The notes beneath the pieces were generated by a model that was given only the letters and a program-made list of their open reading frames with translations, was not told the DNA's origin and searched no databases. From Paenibacillus sp. 481 (GTDB lineage Bacteria; Bacillota; Bacilli; Paenibacillales; Paenibacillaceae): a stretch of 64,000 nt of DNA. This document shows, in pieces, positions 1 through 8,263 of this stretch (positions are counted from its first letter, which is position 1; every line of letters begins with the position of its first letter). A program made the position numbers and the translations under genes. Location: the NCBI RefSeq assembly GCF_021223605.1, contig NZ_CP075175.1, positions 3,923,501 to 3,987,500 of the forward strand, read 5' to 3'.

Positions 1-2565
1 GATATTGACTTTAACGACGAGCGGCGCGATGAGGTCATTGCTTATGTCGCTGACAAATACGGCCATGACCGCGTAGCGCAAATTATTACGTTCGGCACAA
101 TGGCTGCACGTGGAGCGGTGCGCGATGTAGGGCGCGTACTGAACGTGCCTTACAACGAAACGGATCGGGCTGCGAAGTTAATACCCGAGCGAATCGGCAT
201 CACGTTGGAAAAGGCGCTGCACGTAAGCACAGAACTGCGTGAATGGCGAGAGAAACAACCGCGCATACGTGAGTTGCTTGATATGGCTGTCAAGGTCGAA
301 GGGATGCCACGCCACGCTTCCACGCATGCGGCTGGAGTCGTTATCAGTCAAGAGCCGCTGACGCACTACGTGCCTTTGCAGGCCGCTTCCGAGCGTTCCA
401 CGCTCACGCAATATTCGATGGAGCATTTAGAAGCGATCGGCATGCTTAAAATGGATTTTCTTGGTTTGCGCACACTTTCGATTATCGAGCGCACGCTCGG
501 TTGGATCGAAGAGCGTACTGGTCAGGCGCTCGATTTGAATGCGGTGGACGATGCAGATGAGCAGACGTATACCTTGCTAGGACGTGGCGAAACGACCGGG
601 CTGTTCCAATTGGAATCGGCAGGGGTGCGGCGTGTTTTACGTGAAATGAAGCCTAACTCATTCGAGGACATCGTCTCCGTTCTAGCGCTCTATCGCCCAG
701 GTCCGATGGAATTTATTCCGAACTACATTTTGAGTAAACACGGCAAACAGGCAGTTGAATACCCACATCCGGATCTGGAACCGATTTTGCGTGACACGTA
801 CGGCATTATTGTATACCAAGAGCAAATTATGCAAATTGCCTCGCGTATGGCCGGATTTTCACTCGGTGAAGCGGATTTATTGCGACGAGCTGTATCGAAA
901 AAGAAACGCGAAGTGCTTGATCAAGAGCGTGAGCATTTTGTGCAAGGAAGCTTGGCGCAAGGATATGCGGAGGCGGAAGCTAATCATGTGTATGACATGA
1001 TCGTTCGCTTTGCGGACTACGGTTTCCCGCGTGCGCATGCGGCTGCTTACGGTGTGCTGGCGTTTCAAACCGCATTTTTGAAGACTCACTATCCGACTCC
1101 ATTTATGGCGTCGATGTTAACGGCCAATATGGGCAATCATCGCAAGGTGGCTGAATACATTGAGGATTGTCGCAAGCAAGGCATTCGATTGCTGCCGCCT
1201 GATGTGAACGAGAGTAAAGTCACGTTTACGCCTGTTGACGGCGCGATCCGGTTTGGACTTGGAGCGATTAAAAATGTCGGTACACTTGCGATTGAGAGTA
1301 TGCTGCGTGAACGGGAGCAGAAGCCGTTTATGGACTTGCTCGATTTTTGCAAGCGGGTTGATCTACGTGTCTGCAATCGACGTGTAATTGAATCGCTTAT
1401 TCAAGCTGGCGCATTCGATTCGCTACCTGGTCACCGGGCGCAGTTGCTCGCGGTGTTGGATGAATCGTTGGAGGCGGCTGCGAAGTGGCGCAAGGAACGT
1501 GAAGATTTGCAAATTCAATTCTTGGGCTTGGACGAGGTGAACAACTGGACGGTTGAGCTGCCCAACGTTCAGCCATTTACTATGGCCCAACAATTGGAGT
1601 TGGAGCGCGACTTACTCGGTTTATATTTGTCAGGGCACCCACTGGATGATTATGTGGCGCTATTGGCTGAAATAGACACCGATCAGCTCGTTGATTTGCA
1701 TGACGCTGCTGATGAAAGCGAGTGTGTCGTAGCAGGTATGGTGGTGTCGATCCGCTCGATTGTTACAAAAGCAGGAAAACCGATGGCTTTTGTCGAAATT
1801 GAAGATCGAATTGAACGTGTGGAAGTAGTTCTGTTTCCAGAGGTGTGGCGACGTGCGGAACAACTCGTTGCCAAAGGAGCCTTGCTTGCTGTTCGGGCTA
1901 AAGTCCAGCAACAGGACGAGGACTACAAGCTACTGGCACATGAGGCGGTGCCGTTGGAGCCGCACGCCGTTGCTGCGCTTGCACAGCGATCCCGCCAGCG
2001 TCGTCGTCCGGAACTGGCAGGTGACGGTGGCTCGTCGGCTGGCCCTAAGGGCCGCGACAGCATGGGCAGCTCTGGCAGCTCTGGCAGTCAGCGTAGCGCG
2101 AGCGTGTATGGCGCTAATCGTCCAGCTGTGGCTCGTCCAAGCGTGGATGCCAGCTCTGGACATCCTTCAACACGAGACGAGCTAGGCGCTCAGCAGGAGG
2201 TTTTACGTCAGGCACAGCACACGGCGCAGCAGGAGAGCTCGCATAAGACGCAGCAGAGGCCAACAGGTCGTGATGCGGAGCGAGGGAGAGTGGCGGAGTC
2301 GCCAGGCGCTTCCTCGTCTGCGCAGCCGCGTTCTGCAACGCAGCGCGTGTATATCAAGATAACGGCTGACCGTGAACGTCCAGAGCTGCTCCAAGAGCTG
2401 CAACAGCTTATCCAATCCCAGCCTGGGCCGCTGCCGACCGTGCTGTTTTACGAGCGTGAGCAGCAGTTGCGGGCGCTAAGTGCCGCATATGCGATCAAGC
2501 CTTCGCCGGAATTATTCCGCCGGATTGAGGCCATATGCGGCGCTGGGACCGTGCGAGTGAAGTAA
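1..2565 (+). CDS. dnaE: DNA polymerase III alpha subunit DnaE (3' part)
   Basis: Replicative polymerase of the DnaE class; it copies DNA within the replisome. The reading frame is open from base 1, so the start and the N-terminal PHP domain lie upstream of the window. The visible protein opens with DIDFNDERR, which carries the catalytic aspartate pair of family C polymerases, and MDFLGLRTL (about bases 450-475) carries the third catalytic aspartate. FPRAHAAAYG follows, then a helix-hairpin-helix region, then an OB-fold (about bases 1715-1860). Bases ~1975-2340 encode a linker rich in Ser, Gly, Gln and Arg that looks poorly conserved, before a C-terminal beta/alpha tail. Family proteins are about 1,100 residues; 854 are seen here. 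Identification is firm; the linker is the unusual part. Confidence 0.97.
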   Translation, partial: DIDFNDERRDEVIAYVADKYGHDRVAQIITFGTMAARGAVRDVGRVLNVPYNETDRAAKLIPERIGITLEKALHVSTELREWREKQPRIRELLDMAVKVEGMPRHASTHAAGVVISQEPLTHYVPLQAASERSTLTQYSMEHLEAIGMLKMDFLGLRTLSIIERTLGWIEERTGQALDLNAVDDADEQTYTLLGRGETTGLFQLESAGVRRVLREMKPNSFEDIVSVLALYRPGPMEFIPNYILSKHGKQAVEYPHPDLEPILRDTYGIIVYQEQIMQIASRMAGFSLGEADLLRRAVSKKKREVLDQEREHFVQGSLAQGYAEAEANHVYDMIVRFADYGFPRAHAAAYGVLAFQTAFLKTHYPTPFMASMLTANMGNHRKVAEYIEDCRKQGIRLLPPDVNESKVTFTPVDGAIRFGLGAIKNVGTLAIESMLREREQKPFMDLLDFCKRVDLRVCNRRVIESLIQAGAFDSLPGHRAQLLAVLDESLEAAAKWRKEREDLQIQFLGLDEVNNWTVELPNVQPFTMAQQLELERDLLGLYLSGHPLDDYVALLAEIDTDQLVDLHDAADESECVVAGMVVSIRSIVTKAGKPMAFVEIEDRIERVEVVLFPEVWRRAEQLVAKGALLAVRAKVQQQDEDYKLLAHEAVPLEPHAVAALAQRSRQRRRPELAGDGGSSAGPKGRDSMGSSGSSGSQRSASVYGANRPAVARPSVDASSGHPSTRDELGAQQEVLRQAQHTAQQESSHKTQQRPTGRDAERGRVAESPGASSSAQPRSATQRVYIKITADRERPELLQELQQLIQSQPGPLPTVLFYEREQQLRALSAAYAIKPSPELFRRIEAICGAGTVRVK

Positions 2566-2703
2566 AAAAGGCGTAGCGCTGTTCATGTCGAATATCTTGA
2601 AGAGCATGAACACTTCCTCTCTACGACGCATACATTTATGTACGCCCCGTTGCACAACATGTTCTTTGGCGTTGTAGCTTACGGGATAAGGGAGGAAGTA
2701 GCG

Positions 2704-3210
2704 ATGACTTACGATGATTGCGTGGAGTTGCTTCAGCGGCGTGGGGTGACACTGACGTCTATTTCCGAGATCGTCTATCAACTCCAGCATCCGTACAACG
2801 CTGTTCTCAAACAGGAGGACTGTTTAGACAGTGTTAAGGCGATTTTGCGCAAACGTGAAGTTCAGTACACGCTTCTAACAGGCATTACCTTAGATATATT
2901 GGCGGAACAACAGCTGTTGCCTGAACCGCTACAATCGATCATGGAAGCGGACGAGTCTTTGTATGGCGTAGACGAGACGCTTGCACTAGGAATTACCAAT
3001 ATGTTTGGTACCATTGCGCTTACTAGCTTTGGTTATTTAGACAAAGCTAAAGTTGGCATAATTCAACAACTAAATAATAAAGGCGACCATGTACACGTAT
3101 TTCTCGACGATCTCGTAGCTGGGCTTGCAGCAGCTGCATCCGCACGAATTGCTCACCACGATGTGAATGCTCGTCAGTATGATGTGTCTGAAAATATTGA
3201 CGAGGTCTGA
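2704..3210 (+). CDS. PgpA/YutG-type phosphatidylglycerophosphatase-like protein
   Basis: A 168-residue cytosolic or membrane-associated protein of the PgpA family (YutG in Bacillus). Members of the family dephosphorylate phosphatidylglycerophosphate in phospholipid synthesis. The signature part is the C-terminal half, with GVDETLALGITNMFGTIA and HVFLDDLVAGLAAAASARI. The open frame extends upstream to 2638, but the ATG at 2704 is preceded by GGAGGAA (about 2692-2698) at good spacing, and it gives the usual family length of about 165. It sits about 140 bp after dnaE. The intervening DNA has a weak 7-bp inverted repeat (GTTCATG...CATGAAC, 2580-2608) without a T-run. The family is certain; the exact lipid substrate is inferred. 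Confidence 0.85.
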   Translation: MTYDDCVELLQRRGVTLTSISEIVYQLQHPYNAVLKQEDCLDSVKAILRKREVQYTLLTGITLDILAEQQLLPEPLQSIMEADESLYGVDETLALGITNMFGTIALTSFGYLDKAKVGIIQQLNNKGDHVHVFLDDLVAGLAAAASARIAHHDVNARQYDVSENIDEV

Positions 3211-3322
3211 CGGTTAGTCGGGAGAGAACATTTAGACACTCTTGCATATAGTTCCAACTACCGCTTATAATCTCATTAAACCAATAACGAAGTTAAAGAT
3301 TTATATGCATGTCTCGATTTGG

Positions 3323-3352
3323 TTGCGGTGAAAATCACAGTTATGTTATCAT
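3323..3352 (+). promoter_or_regulatory. Promoter for the small protein at 3401
   Basis: TTGCGG (3323-3328), 18-bp spacer, then TATCAT (3347-3352) with an extended -10 TG one base upstream. It lies about 50 bp before the start codon. The match is moderate. Confidence 0.5.
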
Positions 3353-3400
3353 TGTGGCATTATACGAGACGTAGTTGAATGTTAGGGGGGTCTACCGCGT

Positions 3401-3589
3401 ATGTGGACAGTTATCTACATCGCACCGACTGCCAAAATCGCAGACATGATTCAGTTGAGACTGACGGAAGAAGGGTTTCTTATTCAAGTGCGCCCTGTTC
3501 ATCTTTCTAAACAACAATTTGAAATACTTGTTCCTTCCGGAGAAGTGGAAGAGGTTCAAGAGGTGCTCAACTCGATTTTGCATGCATAA
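3401..3589 (+). CDS. Small conserved hypothetical protein (62 aa)
   Basis: A 62-residue soluble protein with an ATG start behind GGGGGG (about 3385-3390). Its beta-alpha-beta pattern (MWTVIYIAP, AKIADMIQLRLTEEGF, FEILVPSGEVEEVQEVLNSIL) suggests a small ferredoxin-like fold resembling the DUF2007-type signal-transducing domain. I recall similar small proteins next to accDA in Paenibacillus, sometimes labelled glutamate decarboxylase, a label the length makes implausible. It has its own promoter and is followed by a hairpin terminator, so it is a single-gene unit. Function is not known. Confidence 0.7.
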   Translation: MWTVIYIAPTAKIADMIQLRLTEEGFLIQVRPVHLSKQQFEILVPSGEVEEVQEVLNSILHA

Positions 3590-3591
3590 TA

Positions 3592-3637
3592 CGGCTGCCT
3601 AAAGAACGCTAGCATTGTTCGGACAGCCGATTTTTGT
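3592..3637 (+). terminator. Rho-independent terminator
   Basis: CGGCTGCC pairs imperfectly with GGACAGCCG (one bulged base), followed by TTTTTGTTGT. It is placed just after the stop of the 62-aa gene. Confidence 0.6.
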
Positions 3638-3716
3638 TGTCTAAAGTTAGGACAATCTCCAAATGTGCTGATAGTGGGCACAAGAGGGAGAAATCACGCC
3701 TAAAGAGGTGTAACGG

Positions 3717-4595
3717 GTGTTCAAAGACTTATTTCAGAAAAAGAAAAAGTATGCAACTGTACCGTCTGTACGTGATGACCGTCCTAAGCGCGAGATACCC
3801 GAGGGCTTAATGCACAAATGCGCCAAATGCGGTACGATTCAATATCATAAGGAATTAGAAAAAAACTTGAAAGTATGCTCCAATTGCGGTCATCACATGC
3901 GATTAAACGCTCTCGAGCGTATCGAATTGACATTGGATGAAGGCCGCTTCTTTGAATATGACAGCAATCTCGTTTCTGTCGATCCGCTTGAATTTCCAGG
4001 CTATGCACAGAAACTGAAACAGCAGCTCTCGAAGTCTCCACTGAACGAAGCTGTAGTGACAGGAGAAGGCACGATTGGCGGCTATCCTGTCGTTGTCGCG
4101 GTAATGAGCTTTGACTTTTTCAGCGGAAGTATGGGATCTGCGGTAGGGGAGAAAGTTACCCGTGCCATTGAGATCGCCTTACAGAAGCAGTATCCGCTTA
4201 TTATTTTCTCCACATCAGGTGGGGCACGTATGCAGGAAAGTATTTTAAGCTTAATGCAAATGGCGAAGACGAGCGCTGCACTCGCGAAGTTTCACGATGC
4301 AGGCGGCTTATACATATCTGTCTTTACAGATCCGACTATGGGTGGTGTATCAGCTAGCTTTGCTATGCTTGGCGATATTAATATTGCTGAGCCGGGAGCA
4401 CTCGTTGGTTTCGCAGGTCGAATCGTAATTGAACAGACGATTCGTCAGAAGTTGCCGGATGAATTCCAGACGGCTGAATTTAACTTGAAGCACGGGCAAA
4501 TTGATCTCGTTGTACCTCGTAAAGACTTACGTCAAACGTTGTCAAAGTTGCTCGACTTGCATACGGTAAAAGGAGAGGTGTCGCATGGCGGGTGA
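3717..4595 (+). CDS. accD: Acetyl-CoA carboxylase carboxyltransferase subunit beta
   Basis: Beta subunit of the carboxyltransferase that moves CO2 from carboxybiotin to acetyl-CoA, giving malonyl-CoA for fatty acid synthesis. A four-cysteine zinc ribbon (C35, C38, C54, C57) is visible near the N terminus. The crotonase-like carboxyltransferase core follows, including [11 protein letters not shown] and [13 protein letters not shown]. The start is GTG at 3717 with AAAGAGGTG upstream. The last 11 bases overlap the start of accA, the usual sign of translational coupling between the two subunits. No FapR-like operator was seen upstream. At 292 residues the length is normal for the family. Confidence 0.97.
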   Translation: MFKDLFQKKKKYATVPSVRDDRPKREIPEGLMHKCAKCGTIQYHKELEKNLKVCSNCGHHMRLNALERIELTLDEGRFFEYDSNLVSVDPLEFPGYAQKLKQQLSKSPLNEAVVTGEGTIGGYPVVVAVMSFDFFSGSMGSAVGEKVTRAIEIALQKQYPLIIFSTSGGARMQESILSLMQMAKTSAALAKFHDAGGLYISVFTDPTMGGVSASFAMLGDINIAEPGALVGFAGRIVIEQTIRQKLPDEFQTAEFNLKHGQIDLVVPRKDLRQTLSKLLDLHTVKGEVSHGG

Positions 4596-5550
4596 ACTTC
4601 CGTTTGAGAAGCCTTTAGTAGAGTTAAAGCAGAAAATTGACGAACTAAAAAAGTTCGGGGATGAGAAAAGTATTGACTTTACTGAAGAGATTGCCCGTTT
4701 GGAAGAGCGTTATGCCAGGCTGGCCGCTGAAATATACACCAGTATTTCTCCTTCACAAAAAATGCATCTGGCAAGACATCACCAGCGTCCAACGACGTTA
4801 GATTTGGTGCAGCATATTTTTACCGATTTTGTTGAATTGCACGGTGATCGTTTATTTGGAGACGATTTAGCGATTGTAGGTGGGCTTGCACGACTAAATG
4901 GAGTCGCGGTTACCGTTATCGGTCATCAAAGAGGTAAAGATACGAAAGATAATATCGCCCGCTTTTTTGGAAGTCCTCACCCTGAAGGTTTCCGTAAGGC
5001 ACTTCGACTTATGCAGCAAGCAGACAAGTTTAAGCGTCCGATCATCACTTTTATCGATACGAAAGGTGCTTATCCAGGCAATACTGCGGAAGAACGCGGC
5101 CAATCTGAAGCGATTGCGCGCAATTTACGCGATATGGCTATGCTTGGTGTTCCTATCATTTGCGTCGTTATTGGTGAGGGCGGTAGCGGAGGAGCGTTAG
5201 CCTTAGGAGTGGGCAATCGCGTACTCATGCTGGAGCACGCTATCTATTCAGTCATTTCGCCAAACGGAGCTGCTTCGATTTTGTGGAAAGATGCTTCGAA
5301 GGCGGATCAAGCGGCAGAAGCGATGAAGATCACAGCTGCCGATTTGAAGGAAATGGGAATTATTGAAGAAGTTATTCCTGAACCTCAAGGTGGAGCACAC
5401 AAGAACATTCCAGAGGCTGCCGAGCATATCAAGACAGCGCTATGGGGTCAATTGGTGGAGCTGTTGGCGCTGAATGCGGACGAGCTGCGTGAAGACCGAT
5501 ACAATAAGTTCCGTAAAATCGGTGCTTTTACCGAGCTGGATAGTATGTAA
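4585..5550 (+). CDS. accA: Acetyl-CoA carboxylase carboxyltransferase subunit alpha
   Basis: Alpha subunit partner of AccD in the acetyl-CoA carboxyltransferase heterotetramer. An N-terminal helical segment (residues 1-80) precedes the crotonase-fold core. [10 protein letters not shown] and [12 protein letters not shown] (around residues 197-208) are family signatures of the acyl-CoA oxyanion region. The ATG at 4585 has GGAGAGG upstream inside the accD coding region, and the genes overlap by 11 bp. In Bacillus the next gene is pfkA, but here pyk follows after 155 bp with no pfkA between. Confidence 0.97.
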   Translation: MAGELPFEKPLVELKQKIDELKKFGDEKSIDFTEEIARLEERYARLAAEIYTSISPSQKMHLARHHQRPTTLDLVQHIFTDFVELHGDRLFGDDLAIVGGLARLNGVAVTVIGHQRGKDTKDNIARFFGSPHPEGFRKALRLMQQADKFKRPIITFIDTKGAYPGNTAEERGQSEAIARNLRDMAMLGVPIICVVIGEGGSGGALALGVGNRVLMLEHAIYSVISPNGAASILWKDASKADQAAEAMKITAADLKEMGIIEEVIPEPQGGAHKNIPEAAEHIKTALWGQLVELLALNADELREDRYNKFRKIGAFTELDSM

Positions 5551-5705
5551 CCAAATCACTTACATAAAAAGCATGTGAATTGGTAAAACTTATAAATATG
5601 ATAATCTTCATATACAAAACTTGATGATTATAGTAAATTAATTAGTTGTGAACTAATTTAAAAAAGTAGAGATATTGAGAGAGATAATATTGGAGGAAAA
5701 CCATA

Positions 5706-7133
5706 ATGCGTAAAACCAAAATTGTTTGTACTATCGGACCTTCTAGCGAATCTTTGGAGAACATCAAGAAAGTAATCTTGGCGGGTATGAACGTTTCCCG
5801 TTTGAACTTCTCTCATGGTGATTACGAAGAGCACGGTAACCGTATCAAAACGATCCGCCAAGCTTGCGGAGAAATGAACAAAACAGTCGCGATCTTGCTT
5901 GACACAAAAGGTCCAGAAATCCGTACTGGTAAATTGGCTGTAGAGCCGATTGACCTTGTTGAAGATGAGTACATCACTTTGACGACGGAAGAAATCTTGG
6001 GCGACAAAGATCGTATCTCGGTATCTTATGAGAACTTGCCACGTGATGTAGAAGTCGGTTCGACTATTCTTATCGATGACGGCTTGATCGGATTGACTGT
6101 TGTTGACATTCAAGGCACAGAAATCAAGTGCAAAATTGTTAACGGCGGCACAATTAAGAGCCGTAAAGGTGTTAACGTTCCAGGTGTTAAAATTTCTCTT
6201 CCAGGTATCACAGAGAAAGATGCGAATGATATCCGTTTCGGTATCGAGCAAAATGTTGACTTTATTGCAGCATCTTTTGTTCGTAAAGCAAGCGACGTTA
6301 TGGAAATTCGCAACTTGTTGAAAGAGCATAACGCTGAGCACATTCAAATCATTTCCAAAATCGAAAACCAAGAAGGCGTAGACAACTTGGATGAAATTTT
6401 GGAAGTTTCCGACGGTCTTATGGTTGCACGTGGTGACCTTGGCGTTGAAATTCCAGCTGAGGAAGTTCCACTCGTGCAAAAACGTATGATCGAAAAATGT
6501 AATCGTGCAGGCAAGCCAGTTATCACGGCTACTCAAATGCTTGATTCCATGCAACGTAACCCACGCCCTACGCGTGCGGAAGCGAGTGACGTGGCTAACG
6601 CAATCTTCGACGGTACAGATGCAATCATGTTGTCTGGTGAAACGGCTGCGGGTAAATACCCAGTTGAGTCCGTATTGACAATGTCCCGTATCGCTGAAAA
6701 AGCGGAATCCGCATTGGACTACCGTGAAATTTTCTTGAAGCAAAGCAGCAAGCAGCAACCAAGCGTTACAGATGCAATTAGCCAAGCTGTTGCGAACACA
6801 GCACTTGATTTGAATGCGAAAGCGATTATCAGCTCTACGCAAACAGGTCATACAGCGCGTATGGTATCTAAATTCCGTCCTAAAGCACCTATTATCGCTG
6901 CAACACCGTCTGAGCAAGTTATGCGTGGCTTGTCCTTGACTTGGGGTGTAGTACCTGTTAAGAGCGAGCAAGCGGCTTCTACAGACGAAATGTTTGCAAT
7001 TGCAGAACAAGGCGGCGTTAAATCGGGCCTCGTTTCCCAAGGTGACTTGGTTGTGATTACAGCGGGCGTACCAATTGGCTGCGCAGGCTCCACAAACTTG
7101 ATTAAAGTAAGCCAAATTGGCGGCAACTGCTAA
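5706..7133 (+). CDS. pyk: Pyruvate kinase (short form)
   Basis: Glycolytic enzyme converting phosphoenolpyruvate and ADP to pyruvate and ATP. The N-terminal [12 protein letters not shown] and [12 protein letters not shown], the active-site lysine segment [10 protein letters not shown], and the metal-binding [12 protein letters not shown] are all present, followed by the A-domain and a C-terminal allosteric domain ending near residue 475. Bacillus and Geobacillus pyruvate kinases are about 585 residues because of an extra C-terminal phosphohistidine-type domain, which is absent here. The RBS is TGGAGGAAA (about 5692-5700). Codon use is strongly biased, as expected for a highly expressed gene. 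The 155-bp upstream gap is AT-rich and has an ATAATC...GATTAT inverted repeat. Confidence 0.97.
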   Translation: MRKTKIVCTIGPSSESLENIKKVILAGMNVSRLNFSHGDYEEHGNRIKTIRQACGEMNKTVAILLDTKGPEIRTGKLAVEPIDLVEDEYITLTTEEILGDKDRISVSYENLPRDVEVGSTILIDDGLIGLTVVDIQGTEIKCKIVNGGTIKSRKGVNVPGVKISLPGITEKDANDIRFGIEQNVDFIAASFVRKASDVMEIRNLLKEHNAEHIQIISKIENQEGVDNLDEILEVSDGLMVARGDLGVEIPAEEVPLVQKRMIEKCNRAGKPVITATQMLDSMQRNPRPTRAEASDVANAIFDGTDAIMLSGETAAGKYPVESVLTMSRIAEKAESALDYREIFLKQSSKQQPSVTDAISQAVANTALDLNAKAIISSTQTGHTARMVSKFRPKAPIIAATPSEQVMRGLSLTWGVVPVKSEQAASTDEMFAIAEQGGVKSGLVSQGDLVVITAGVPIGCAGSTNLIKVSQIGGNC

Positions 7134-7188
7134 TTATACAAGTGCGGAGCATGTAAGCTTCGTTTCTATAACGAGCTAAGTACACAGA

Positions 7189-7220
7189 AGCAATGGCCAT
7201 ATGGCCATTGCTTTTGTTAT
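7189..7220 (+). terminator. pyk terminator
   Basis: A perfect 24-bp palindrome at 7189-7212 (arm AGCAATGGCCAT), followed by TTTGTTAT. The two arms meet with no designed loop, so the real stem closes a few base pairs short. Confidence 0.8.
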
Positions 7221-7285
7221 AGTTTGCTAGTGTGAGAATGGAAACAACTTTGTGTTATGATCGTATTACTTGTATAACAAGGAGC

Positions 7286-7777
7286 GTGGATATCATCGTA
7301 CACAAGCTAACAGCGGATACGTCTTGGCATGGTCATGTGCTGCGTGTTCGATACCAAGAGACAGATCGAATGAATGTCGTGTTTCATGGCAATTATGTTA
7401 CATGGTTTGAGGTAGGTCGGACCGAATGGCTACGCGGTCGGGGCCATACGTACAAACAGTTGGAAGCGCAAGGGTTACTGTTGCCCGTTACGGATTTGCA
7501 GGCACAGTTTAAAAAGCCTGCGATGTATGATGATATCGTGATCATTTTTACAAAATTATTGGATGCTACGCCGTTGCGTGTTCAATTCCAGTCATGTGCA
7601 TGTCGAGTTAGCGAAGCTGAAGCAGAGCGATTAGAGACGCAAATGTGGTTCGCTGAGCCATTTGGGGAACGCTTAGTTGAAGGTGGGACAACGCATGTAT
7701 GGTTAAGCACGGATTGGCGTCCGATCAGGCTTGATCGGACTGCTCCAGACATCTGGGCATTATTAAATCAGGTGTAA
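7286..7777 (+). CDS. Hotdog-fold acyl-CoA thioesterase (4HBT/YbgC-like)
   Basis: A hotdog-fold thioesterase predicted to hydrolyse acyl-CoA or related thioesters. The diagnostic segment is RVRYQETDRMNVVFHGNY followed by EVGRTEWLRGRG, where the Asp in ETD is the family's catalytic residue. The start is uncertain. The frame is open back to GTG 7232 and ATG 7238, but neither has an RBS. The clear RBS AAGGAG is at 7279-7284. After it the only ordinary start is GTG 7286, just 1 base away, whereas the ideal spacing falls on ATC codons at 7292/7295. About 160 residues from 7286 fits the family. It is followed closely by fxsA (24 bp). Confidence 0.85.
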   Translation: MDIIVHKLTADTSWHGHVLRVRYQETDRMNVVFHGNYVTWFEVGRTEWLRGRGHTYKQLEAQGLLLPVTDLQAQFKKPAMYDDIVIIFTKLLDATPLRVQFQSCACRVSEAEAERLETQMWFAEPFGERLVEGGTTHVWLSTDWRPIRLDRTAPDIWALLNQV

Positions 7778-7801
7778 GGTAGGAAAGGAGAGCTGCCCTT
7801 T

Positions 7802-8191
7802 ATGTGGGTGTTACTGTTGCTATTATTAATTCCAGCGCTTGAAATTTACGGATTTATATTGATGAGTGGTTGGGTAGGTGGATGGAATACATTCCTCCTT
7901 ATCTTACTGACGGGTATCATTGGTGCCATCGTTGCGCGGTATGAGGCCAAGCAAGTATGGGGAGAAGCGCAGCGTCAGATGCAGACAGGGCAAATACCAG
8001 GCAGAGCGGTGATTGATGGGCTATGCATTTTGGCTGGTGGGGTATTGTTGCTTACACCCGGGTTTTTTACGGATGTAATAGGATTCACGCTTGTATTCCC
8101 GCTTACACGCCCGATTTACCGCCATTACTTGCTTAAATGGCTCGAAAAGAAAATGAGAGACGGGAACACGGTGACGTTTCGTCGTTTCTAA
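7802..8191 (+). CDS. fxsA: FxsA-family membrane protein
   Basis: A 129-residue integral membrane protein of the FxsA family. In E. coli overproduction of FxsA blocks phage T7 exclusion by F plasmid; the normal role is unknown. Hydrophobic segments are at residues 1-18, 25-45 and about 75-100. The family motifs LEIYGFILMSGWVG, LLTGIIGAIVARYE and GGVLLLTPGFFTDVIGF are clear. The RBS AGGAAAGGAG precedes the ATG. It is probably co-transcribed with the thioesterase. The fxsA-pyk neighbourhood is also seen in Bacillus. Confidence 0.9.
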   Translation: MWVLLLLLLIPALEIYGFILMSGWVGGWNTFLLILLTGIIGAIVARYEAKQVWGEAQRQMQTGQIPGRAVIDGLCILAGGVLLLTPGFFTDVIGFTLVFPLTRPIYRHYLLKWLEKKMRDGNTVTFRRF

Positions 8192-8220
8192 TGAATAAGT
8201 CGTTTTTAATGAATAAGGAG

Positions 8221-8262
8221 AAGGACAGCCCCCTAGTAGGGAGTAGGCTGTCCTTCTTTTTT
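8221..8262 (+). terminator. fxsA terminator, overlapping the end of the convergent gene
   Basis: AAGGACAGCC pairs with GGCTGTCCTT around a CCCTAGTAGGG inner helix, followed by CTTTTTTATT. It sits between two convergent genes; the T-run is clear only for plus-strand transcription. Confidence 0.85.
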
Positions 8263-8263
8263 A

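Noticed and set aside
5658..7115. A 485-codon open frame antisense to pyk
   Set aside because: It is the mirror of the strongly biased pyk codons, has Cys/Phe/Asn-rich composition, no RBS and no family resemblance.
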